Part shown: positions 24,801 to 36,800 of the stretch, one piece after another | Layout of the letters: every line of letters starts with the position of its first letter | How positions within the stretch are numbered: the stretch's first letter is position 1 | Assembly (NCBI RefSeq): GCF_018873765.1 | Contig: NC_057923.1 | Coordinates: 7,948,413 to 8,012,412, forward strand | Origin: Telopea speciosissima | Taxonomy: Eukaryota; Streptophyta; Magnoliopsida; Proteales; Proteaceae | Direction of reading: 5' to 3' | DNA: 64,000 nucleotides | Position numbers and translations under genes: made by a program | Notes under the pieces: generated by a model | The model's database searches: none | What the model was told of the DNA's origin: nothing | What the model saw: only the letters and a program-made list of their open reading frames with translations

Positions 24801-27800
24801 ATGATCTTTGTATTAAGTAAAATAAAATTGTTGAAGTGTATCGAACACAAAAGAAGAAGGGTAATCTTGATTAGAATATTCCATTATTCTGATCGTGATT
24901 CCCCCCTTATGTGTCTCTTCTATTTTTGGCTTTAGTTAAGGTTCCTGAGTCCTAGTTCGAGTCAGTCACTTAGTCCTAGTTCTAATTCATGTTATGTTTC
25001 TATTTTTCTATTGTAAGTTTGTAACTAGGATTCTTAATATGGTTAGGAATCCCCCCTTTTTGGCTGTAATCTATTTCATATAAATACAAACAGTTTCAGG
25101 GAGACTGTCAAGTTCAATCCTCCTTGACAGTTCTCCTCTCTTCTTCCACTTCTTCTCTTGGTTCTGGTTTCCTAGTAGTGTTTTCTGTTACAAAAATGAA
25201 ACATGACCAGAAGTCCTTTCCCATGTTAAATATCCTACGTTCTTGCACATGCGTTGGAGGAACTTTGTTCTACATCTGGAAATCAAGAGGAACTCTGATA
25301 TAGTTGCAAGGCTGGACCAACCTCAAGAGGGGTATTTAGGATATTTTTATGGGATATTTTTTTTTTTTGGATGAAAGTGTTATCACACAAACCACACACC
25401 AATCCCTTTTTGTGGGATATCTTTGTAATTTGATTTTGTTTAAAATTATTATGCTTGTTAGCAAGAGTTGTAGGGAGATGGGAGTCCAGTTAGCTTTGAA
25501 TTCTATTTTCAGTTTCAGAGTTTGTTTAGGAGTTTTTTCCTCTTTGTTATATAAGAATGTAATCCACGATGGGAGAAGATGGAATTGAATGGAATTTTAG
25601 TTTGCCTCTCACGGTTTTGGATCTGCGGATCTGCGACCCGATTGGTCGAGATTCTGCTGCCTTCTTCTGTTCTTTTCTCTTATCTTCCTCATATCTCAGG
25701 TGCAATCTATCCTCTTCTTGTTATATTCTTCCTCTTTTAATTCTTACTACTGTTCTTGTTCTGGATCTTGTATATCCCTTGCTGTTGACGAGATGACTGG
25801 GTTGGGGAAATTGTTAGAGCATATTGGAGCTTTGACGGATTAGATTCAAAGTCGAAGGATAGAGTTGCTACCCTAGGGCGATTCTCCCTGCAATCTCCCA
25901 GTCCGAAAGCCTGCTGGTATAGCAATTTCTGAATAAAAAATTCAAAATTCAGACCCGACTTGATTTCTTACCATCAGACCCTGTTCACTATTTGTTCTTT
26001 ATTTTCATTCTTGGGTTGTTTAATCGAGTGGCTGTTGTTTGGAGTTTAGAGGGTTGTGGAATAACACTCGTTGTCCTGAAGTATTGAGCCGATTGATGCA
26101 GTATAGACTGAGTTTTATTGCCTGAACTCCTTGTTGGTTCCCGCTATTCTTTTTCTGTGCGTATGCTTTGTCGCAAGGAAGAAGAAGAAACTTAGGGCAT
26201 CTTGGGCTCATGACCTAACTCAACGGAGTTGAGTTCTTTTAAGAACGGAAGAGCTGATGCAGTTGCAAGGCTGGACTGACCTCAGTAGGGGTATTTAAGG
26301 AATTTAGCTCGTCTCCAGGGAGGCATGCACCCAGGGTGCTGCCAGGGGCATCCAGCGGTTGAGCTGTGCCGCACACATCTCGGTGTGCGCCTAGGGATGT
26401 GTGCGGCACAGCCCAACTGGCAGCGCCCTGGGCGTTCCCTGCTCCCTGGAGACGATCCTGATCCATATTTAGGATATTATTATAATTTGAATTTATATAT
26501 TTTTATTATTCTTGTTAGCAAGAGTTGCAGGGAGATAAAGTCCAGTTACATTTGGATTCTATTTTCAATTTTAGAGTTTGTTTAGGAGTTTTTCCCTCTT
26601 TATTACATTCGTATGTAACCCATGATGGGAGAAGGAATTGAATGAAATTTGAGTTTACCTCTCACAGTTTTGGAGCTGCGGGTCTGCGACCTGGTTGGTC
26701 GATTATTCTGCCTTCTTCTCCTGTTCCTTTTTCTTCCTCATATCTCAGGTACAATCCACCCTCTTCTTCTTTTTAATCTTTCTCTTTCGTTTTTGCTACT
26801 GTTCTTGCTCTGTCCCCTTTTTCCCTTGTTGCTGATGATATTACAGGGTTGGGGAAATTTGTTAGAGCTCATTGGAGCCTTTATGAATCAGATTGAAACT
26901 CAAATGATAGTCTCCCTTCACTAGGGCGATTCTCCCTGCAAACTCTCAGTCCAGAGGCTTACTTGTATAGCAGATTTTAAATCAAAACTCAGTCCGACTT
27001 GGTGTCTTACTGCCAGATCCTGTTTCAGTATTTGTTTTTTAATTTCATTCTCGGGTTGTTTAATCGAGTGCCTGTTGTTTGGAGTTCAGAGGATTGTGGA
27101 GTAACAACCATGTCCTGAAGTTTTGAGTCGATTGATGTAGTATGGACCGAGTTCCGTCATCTGAAACTCTGAAATCCCTGCTGGTTCCCGCAATTCTCTT
27201 CCTGTGCATATACTTTGTCACAACAACAAGAAACCTCTTAATTACATTCGAGTACTGGTCCTCCTAATTATTTCCTTAAAAGGTCCTTATTTCAAAAGTT
27301 GATTTTATTTTATACCGTTGCTACTATTATGTTTCAAAAAACCCTTTGTTTCTAGTTAATCCCATATGCTTTTCTAAAATTTCAATTTAGTCATTTCCCC
27401 TTCAATTTAGTTACCCTCCTTTCCCAGGTTCCTATATTTCTTCCCAAAAGGGTCTTAAACAGCTCTGAATCATTACAAAAGTGCCACTACTTCTTCGTAT
27501 TTGTAATTTATTCACTTCGGTGGGCCCAAAGCGACCTACATCAGGGTTTTGGAACCCTAGGTTGCATTAAACTCAGGCTCTTTTTCCATTCAGTCATTAT
27601 TGCCTCATTGGGTGAATTTTCATACCAATCATTGGGTAGACATTACTTAAACAAATTTTGCATAAATATTAGTGTAACAAATTTTTAAAATTATTGTGAC
27701 ATTTAATTAATAGATGTATAGATGTATTGTATCTGTCATGTCTGACTGCCTATGTTGAGGTAGCAAGCCTGTGGCTTTTTGCGAGTATGTACATATTCTA

Positions 27801-30800
27801 GTTTTAGTCAAACTCAGCTAGATGCTATCTACTTTAGGTTTTAAAAGAAAAAGATTTCACTTTCTACTTTGGTGTTTTTAGGTATCCTATTCTGTTGCTG
27901 TATTGGAGTACATAATACTGAGTCCTTAAATTGCCACTTATCAGCAATACAATATTTGTACAATGCAGTTCTTTTTTTTGTGGTAATTGATTAAAAACAG
28001 TAGACATGCAAAAGGAAACTGTGGTGATTTGAGAAATATGGCATATGACTATATGATCACAACCCCTCTTTATTTATAATAATTTGGAGAACATTCCAGA
28101 ATAGGTACAAGGACAGAAATACTCCTAGGACAAAACTACCCTTGAACCCATATTACAACACTCCCCCTCAAGTTGGTGCATAAATATCAAACATGCCTAA
28201 CTTGCTGACTATAGAACTAAAACTTTTACTGCTAATAACCTTAGTGAGAATATCAGTTAATTGCTCACTAAATTGAACAAAAGGAACACAAACAATTCCT
28301 TGTTCCAGCTTCTCCTTGATGAAGTGATGATCAATCTCGACATGCTTGGTTTGATCGTATTGAATTGGATTATGTGCAATGCTTATTGCTGATTTGCTGT
28401 TGCAATAGAGGCACATGGGCAGCTCAACATGAACACATGAATCTCGAAGGAGTCTCTGAAGTCAAAGAAGTTCACATATACTATGGGCCATAGCTCGGAA
28501 CTCTACTTTTGCACTGGATCGAGCAACTACAGCCTATTTCTTGCTCCGCCAAGTAACCAAGTTACCTCCAACAAAGATGCAATAACCTGAGGTGGATCTC
28601 CTGTCATCCGGACATCCTGCCCAGTTTGCATCAGTAAAAGCCTCAACTCACAAGTGATCATGAGGAGAGAAGAGAACACCTTTTCCTGGAGAAGACTTCA
28701 AATACCTCAAGATTCTATATGCTGCCTCTAGATGGGTTGAGTGAGGATCATGCATATACTGGCCAACTACACTCACTGCAAAGGCCTTATCTGGCCCTGT
28801 GTCTGAAAGATATATTTGGTGTCCTACCAACCTTTGGTAGCTACCCTTATCCAATGACTCTCCATCCTTATTCTTTAAATGAGCGTTAGGCTCTAATGGA
28901 GTATCAACAAGCTTACACCCCAACATCCCTGTGTCAGATAAAAGGTCAAGTCCGTTGAGAAAGGAAGATACATTGAGCAGAATGGGCAACCTCGATGCCA
29001 AGAAAATATCACAGCTTTGCCAGGCCCTTAATTTCAAACTATGTCCCCAAGTAGGTCTTCAATTTGGTTATTTCATCAGCATCACTCCCAGTAACTACTA
29101 TGTCATCCTACATAAACAATCAAAATTGTGATATGCTGACCAGTCTTCTTGATAAACAATGTGTGATCAGCATTACTTTGTTTATAGTCAATGGACACCA
29201 TGGCTCTATGGAAACTACCAAATCAAGCTCATGGGGATTGTTTTAGACCATATAAAGCTCTCTTCAAACGACACACTTTGCCTTGGGTTTCTGGGGCAAC
29301 AAAGCCAGGAGGGATATCCATATACACCTTCTCTTTGAGCTACCCGTGGAGAAAGTCATTCTTCACATCAAGTTGTTGGAGATCCCATCCTTGGTTAACA
29401 ACATAGGAGATAATTACCCTGACAGTGTTCATCATAGCAACTGAGGCAAATGTTTCCTGATAGTTGATCCCATGGGTTTCGGTAAAATCTCTAGCAACCA
29501 GCCTTCCGTATCTTTCTACCAATTCATCAGCCTTCTGTTCAACTACAAAAACCCACTTGCAGCCTATAAGTTTCTTTCCTGAAGGAAGAGGCACCAGTCC
29601 CAAGTGTCACTTTTTCCCAAGGCACTCATTTCTTCATTCATTGCTTCTTTACACCTTGAGTTCGTTAATGCTTTGCTACGGCTGAGAATGGGTCTTCAGC
29701 TGTGAACGGGTCTCTTCCACAGTAATAGGCCTCTTCTTTAAGAAAAAGTCTTCTCCACAATAATAGGCCTCTTCCTTGAGAAAAGGTCTTTCTAGTTTTT
29801 GATGTTAGCTATTTTGTTTAGAGTAGTTTGAATTTCCCTGATTTTTATGAGAATGTAACCGTTGCACTAATGTAACCGTTACACTTTAGCCTATTTAAGT
29901 GGCTTGGGATCATGGTACTAAATCTTGTTTCGTTTCGGAGTTTCGGTCTGACCGAAATTTCCGAGATACCGAAATTTCAATTTCGTCGAAATATGGTATT
30001 TTTCTGTGGGTGTAAAATGCCAAAAATGACCGAGATTTCCGAAATTTCGAAACGAGATGACCGAAATTTCATTGAAATTTCCAAAAAATTCGAAATATTG
30101 CATTTTTTCATATCGGACTTGCGTTTCGTTTCGGACAGGTCGAGATACTTGAAATATTCGATATCTCGACCGAAATTTCACGAGTTTTAGTACTATGCTT
30201 GGGATATAAGGAAGGATATGTTGAGTTTATCCTTACACTTCTGTGTAAAATTGGAGGTTCAGGTTCTCTCGAAGAACCTACCATTGCTTTCCTATTCTTG
30301 TTGTGTCTCTCGTGATCTACAATAGGGACGAAAAAGAAACCATTTAGCCGCTTGGTTGTACCAAAGTGGTATCAGAGCCTGGCTATGGACCAACGAGTGG
30401 AGCAGATCGAGAAGTTGATGGAGTTACTCTCAGTTGGCCAGAAGGATGTCGTGGATCAAACATCTGAGATGTTCAACAACCTCAATACACGTATGGACCA
30501 ATTAGCAAATCAATCTACCAATGAGGTTGCTGAAAATTCTGCAGCTCGCATGGGTGGACGCTATGGCGGATCCCAACGTGATGGTTCCACCAGCTCCTAT
30601 ACACCAAAATATGTGAAGTTGGATTTTCCGCGCTTTAGTGCCGGGGAAGACCCAACCAACTGGTTGTGCAGGGCCGAACAATTTTTCCAGCTTCATGAGA
30701 CAGCCGAGGTTGAACGTGTCTCCTTGGCATCCTTCCATCTGGAAGATGCGGCACAATTGTGGTACCTGTAGCTAAAGCAAGAGATGGGTTCCATCTCTTG

Positions 30801-33800
30801 GGAAGAATTCAAAGATGGGCTTCAATCTCGATATGGTCCAAATCAGTTTTGTGATTTTTTTGGAGAACTTACCAAGCTGCAGCAGACCGGGACGGTACAC
30901 GACTATCAAACCAAATTTGAAATGTAGCTCGCTAAGGTCGGATCACTACGCCAAACTCGACAGATGAGCTGTTTCATTAGTGGTTTGCAAGATACAGTAC
31001 GTACTGATGTTCAAGCCAACAAATCCACTTCTCTATTAGCAGCTATTGGGTTGGCGCGTTTGTACGAAGCAAGGGACCTTTCCCATTGAAAGGCAATACA
31101 GCCAAAGGCTAGCTATCAATCTTATATTACAACTACCACAAGCACACCCGCGATGACAATAAAGAAGCTGATGACGGAAGAAGTGAACGAGAGAAAACGA
31201 AAGGGGCTCTGTTTTCGATGCAATGAAAAATTTGGGCCGGGTCATCGCTGCAAAAAGTTGTTCCACATACAGATGACCTTAGAGGAGAGCGATAATGATG
31301 TGGATATGGAAATAAAAGACACCAAGGATGGGCAAGATAATGATGTCCCAGGGATATCTTTGCATGCAATTGCTGGAACACGCCCACCAGAAACTATGCG
31401 GGTCAATAGAAGTTTGCATCACAAGGAAGTCACTGTACTCATCGATTCGGGAAGCACTCATAACTTTGTGAGTGAAGCGTTCACACAAAGGGTGGGTTTA
31501 AAGCCTATCTCAAGCGGCTAAACGGTTGCTTTTCCGTCCCTATTGTAGATCACGAGAGACACAACAAGAATAGGAAAGCAGTGGTAGGTTCTTCAAGGGA
31601 ACCTGAACCTCCAATTTTACACAGAAGTGTACGGATAAACTCAACATATCCTTCCTTATTTCCCAAGCCACTTAAGTAGGCTGAAGTATAACGGTTACAT
31701 TCTCGTAGAAAACAGGGGAATTCAAACTACTCTAAACAGAATAGCTAACGTAAAAAACTAGAGAGACCTTTTCTCAAGGAAGAGGCCTATTATTGTGGAG
31801 AAGACCTTTTCTTAAAAAAGAGCCTATTACTGTGGAAGAGACCCGTTCACAGTCGAGACAATTAATTTTTTTAAAAAATAGAGATGTATCAGTCTGTCTC
31901 GTCTCGACATCGACCGATACCGAGACGTATCGGCCGATACGATACGAGAAAGACCGATACTTTAATCCCTGGTGGTAGTGTAATTTAGCTGTGCATCGTT
32001 TAGGGTCCTACTTGCATAGTAAATGACATGGGGCAGCTTGTTGATTCTTTGCCCTAAAACAGTCCCAATAGCAAAATCAGAAGCATCACACGTCAATTCA
32101 AAAGATTCAGTCCAAACAGGGGCTTGAATAATGGGGGCAGTGGTTAACTCTCTTTTCAGATGGTCAAAGCTCTCAAAGCATTCCTTGGAGAAGACAAAGG
32201 TTTGGTCCTTGGCCAACAAGTTGGTTAGGGGTCTAGCGACTTTGCTAAAGTCCTTTATAGATCGTCTGTAAAAGCCGGCATGCCCTAAGAAAGATCTGAT
32301 ATCCTTCACAGTTTTTTTTTTTTTGGGGGGGGGGGGGGGAGGAGTGGAATTGACAATAAGGCTCACCTTGGCTTTATCTACTTTAATCCCATCTTTGGAA
32401 ATCACATGGCCTAGAACGATGCCTTCTTTCACCATGACATGGCATTTTTCCCAATTGAGAACCAGATTTTTCTCCCTACATCCTTCCAAGACCAATCGAA
32501 GATGATGAAGACACTTAGAATAGGTGGAACCATGAATGGAGAAATCGTCCATAAGGACTTCAACAAAATTCTCCACCATATTAGAGAAAATACTCATCAT
32601 ACAATGCTGAAAAGTGGCTGGCCCACATATTTTTTTGATTATTTTATCTTTTACAAAGTAGGAAAATAAAATCGCAGAAACAATTGGAGGGCCCTCTTGA
32701 ACGTGGAGACTGTCTTCTATATATCTCTTTTGACCGAAATAAACTCTCTTTCTCCAAATCTTCACAATTAAGTGGACAATTATGCCCCTTGGAAAAATCA
32801 CAGGATTTATGGATGTGGCCCTGAGCTTTATTTCGAATTCTGCCTGCTTTGGTCTTTATGGCCCAATGGTCCGGCCCATATTAAATTAAAATTTGGGTTT
32901 TGGACCTGGGCTGAGTTTTGGCTTCTTCAAACTTTGGTTCCTTGCATTTCAGCTTCACAAAGGCTTCTTTCCAGCTCCTTAGCATTGTTCGTTCCTCTCT
33001 TTCAAGAATAAACCTAAAACCTGAAAACACAAAGAAATAACCCGAGTAGCACTATTCCATAGACATAAAACATAATAATAAAGAGCAAAAAAAATGTTAA
33101 TAAAATATGCTAATCACCTGCCAAGTGTTAGGGATGGAAACAAAGGACAAGGAAGAAACAAATGCATAGAACGATGGAGAAAGAGAGTTATATGAAACAA
33201 CATTAGAAATGGAATGCTAAGTACAATTTCTACATGGCTTACGGATAAGAATGGGTAAGTCAAGACTAGGATTGAAAGAAGATTCACCAAAAGGAACATG
33301 AGTACTAGAAGGACTTGAGACTGGTAATGCCGATTGGTTAGGAGCAGTGGTGGTGGTATTGTCAACTTGCTTTCTTTTATGCCACGTTCCTCTAGTGAAT
33401 GTCTTCAATGTAGGCTCACCATGCTCCCCCTGAATTAAAGGCCGTTCCTGCTCCCCCTGGATTAAAGGCTGATCATGTTCTTGTCCGGTTATATCATACT
33501 CAAGCTCAATAGACGGTTCTTCTATAGTAGGCATGTCCACATCCAATGGAGCAATTAAAGGCATCTCTTCACTTGCAGGCTCCCCTTGAAGAGGTGCATG
33601 AGATGGGAAATAAGCCTTTGTTTCCCGAAAGATAACATCCATAGTGACAACCAATTTCTGGGAAGGAGGATGGTAACACTTGTACCTCTTCTGGGTAGCA
33701 AAATGTCCCCAAAAAATGCAACGCAAACCCTTTGGATCAACTTGCCACTGACATGATTATTGCGAGCAAAGACCACACAACCAAAAACTTTGGGAGGCAC

Positions 33801-36800
33801 CACAAAGGAAGATGAACCCAATAACACTTCAAGAGGGCAGTAAGAGGCCAACACTCGTGAAGGTAGCTGATTGATAAGGTAGGCTGCCAGGAGAACTGCA
33901 TCATCCCAAAAACGAGGAACATTCATAGCAAACATCAATGATCAGACAACTTCCAAGAGATGGCGATTCTTCTGTACAGACACATCATTCTGGGCACTGG
34001 TATCCACATAGGAGGTCTGATGTATAATCCCGTGAGACGACAAATAGCCCTGAAGAGAGCCATCGATGTATTCCTTCCCGTTGTCAGTCCGAAGAATTTT
34101 CACCTCATCATCAAATTGCGTCTAAATCATTTTGTGGAACAGCTGAAAACAGGAGAATACATCACTCTTCTGCCACATAAGATACACCCAAGTGGTACGG
34201 ATGAAACGGTCAATGAATGTGACAAACCAGCGATAAGCAAATGTAGAAACACAACAGGCAGGGCCCCATACATTAGAATGAATTAAACCAAAGGGAATTA
34301 AACTTCTATTATCTGAAACAAGGTAAGTAGCTCTAGTTTGCTTTGCAAAAATGCAAGCATAACAATTAAAATTGTTTTGGATTACAATGCTTTACTAAAC
34401 TAGGAAATAAAGTAGATAAAACGCCCAGAGGAGGGTGGCCTAGACGATGATGCCATCTATGTAGATCATACAGAGCAGATGCCGAAGAGTCAGAAGTAGA
34501 AGCCAAAGTGGATGGAGAATTGTCAAGTAAGTAGAGACCACCAACCACTTTGCCACTGTCAATCGTATGAATCGTCACTAAGTCCTGGAAAAGGCAATGA
34601 GTAGGAAAGAAGATTACTTTGCAGTTTAAATCCCGTGTAAGACCATAGTACTATATCTCGCGATATATCGGTATCTCGGGCCTACCGAGATATCCGAAAT
34701 ATCCGAAATTTCGCCGAAATATTGCATTTTTCTGCAATATTTCGGGAGTCCATCTCGGTGGGTATTTGGCCATATCTAGGCCTGATACTTCATGGACATC
34801 CTTATTTAAGCTAAATAAACACATTTAAACCTTCATATTGCAAAAAAAATGAACTCAAAGTGGTGTTTTGGGTTTGCACCCTTGATTGACTGTATACGGT
34901 CGGACCCTGTTGTATAAAATAATTAAATGCATATTGTTTAAGTACTAAAAGACATAATAAGAAATTTAAACAAAGTAATGAAACAAAAATAAAGTCAAAT
35001 GTAGCCTTTAGTTTAAACTTTAAAGTTTAAACTCATAAAGTCATAAGTGCATAAGTCATAACTCATAAACTTCATAATAGTCAATGGTTCAATACTCAAT
35101 ACATAGTATTTCTACGAAATTTACCGAAATATACTGCTCAATACACAATATTTCTACAAAATATACCGAAATATACCGAGATATACCAAAATATCGCCGA
35201 AATTTGAACTTTTTTCATTTCGGAAGCCCATCTCGTCTCGGTAGTGTTGAAATTACCGAAATTTCGGCGATGTATCGCGAAATTTTGTACCATGCGTAAG
35301 ACTACTAGTAGAGAGTAAATTAGTAGAGAATTGGGAACATGCAATATAAATGAAAGAGAGATGGAAGGAGTGCACTTAATGATGCCCTTCCTAGAATCAG
35401 GAAAAAGGGAACCATCAGACACACAGACTTTACTACTACCTAGCAAAGGTGAATATTGACAAAAATGAGTAGGAGAACTGGTCATATGGTCAGTGGCACC
35501 TGAGTCAATTATCGAGGAAGTGGATATGACAGAGGTACTATAGCCACAAAAAAGAATACTTGGATGGGAAGAGGAAGACGAAGAAGGCAGTTCAGAGAGC
35601 CCTGGCAGGGAGGTGGCCGAAGCTGCAGATGGTGTTGGTGAAGAAGATGAGTCTAGCTGGGTCCTCCGGCGCCGTAGGTGCTGGAGTTCCTCCTGCGAAA
35701 GTGAATGGTCAAAACTTGTGTCCTCAGATGAAGTCTGATTTTCTTTGGATGAAGAGGAAGAACGACTTTGCCCACGTCCCCGAGTATCATTGGGACGCCC
35801 ATGTAATTTCCAACACTTGTCCTTTGTATGTCTTTCCTTCCCACAAAAATCATACTTCACCGGAACTCGTTCAGGAGTGGAACAATCACCAATACCGCGA
35901 GAAAGCCCCCCACGAGATAAACTCTGTAAGCTAGGAAAAAGGGCTAATCGTTCCTTCGTAACTGGGTGAACCATAGCATTGCGACGTCTGTCCTCTGATT
36001 GCACCATGGCATAAGCCTGCTCAAGTGTAGGAAAGGGATCATGATTTAGGACATGAGCCTGAATCTGGTCAAACTCAATGTTGAGGCCAGCAACGAAATT
36101 GAAGACATGGAGACCATCTTCCCCTTTTTTGAAGGCAATAACATCAATATCACAGGTAGCGGTAAAGGGCCCATAAAAATCCAACTGTTGCCACATGCTA
36201 CGCAGCTTGGAATAATACTGGGAAAGAGATTACTCCTGTTGTTTGGTAGCATGAATTTTTTAGCAGAGTTCATAACATTGGGCAGCATTACCGACCTGTG
36301 AATTGGTGTCCTTTGCAGTCTTCCAAATTTTGGCAGCAGTATTGAGAAGAAGATAACCCACAGGGATGTCCGGATCCATGGAGTTGATGAGATAGGATAT
36401 CACAAGAAAATTGGATGTCACCCATTTGTCTTGAGAAGGACCAGCATCAATAGGTTTAACAGATGTCCCTATAATGTAGCTTGAAAGACCACGAGAACCA
36501 ATGGCAAGGAAGCAAGACCGCAACCACATCTAGTAATTGGTCCCATTTAATTTAATGGAGCTGGCAGGGAATGGAAGGAAATTACGTTGATTAACTCCTT
36601 TGTGTCCAGTAGATGCGGTGATCTCAGAGTTGCCCATAGTTTCTGGTCAGGGCAGAACCACAAACTCATCAAATATCAAAGGGATTCTGAAAGAAACATT
36701 ATACACCTATAACTGAAGAGAAGATTCAGACCATGGATTGATAAAAAAATCCTTGGTGGGAGAAAAACTCGCCACCAAGGGTGAACCGAGAGAGAGATGA

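Noticed and set aside
35560-35934. 124-codon plus-strand frame
   Set aside because: It is antisense to the clear gag of Copia element 1.
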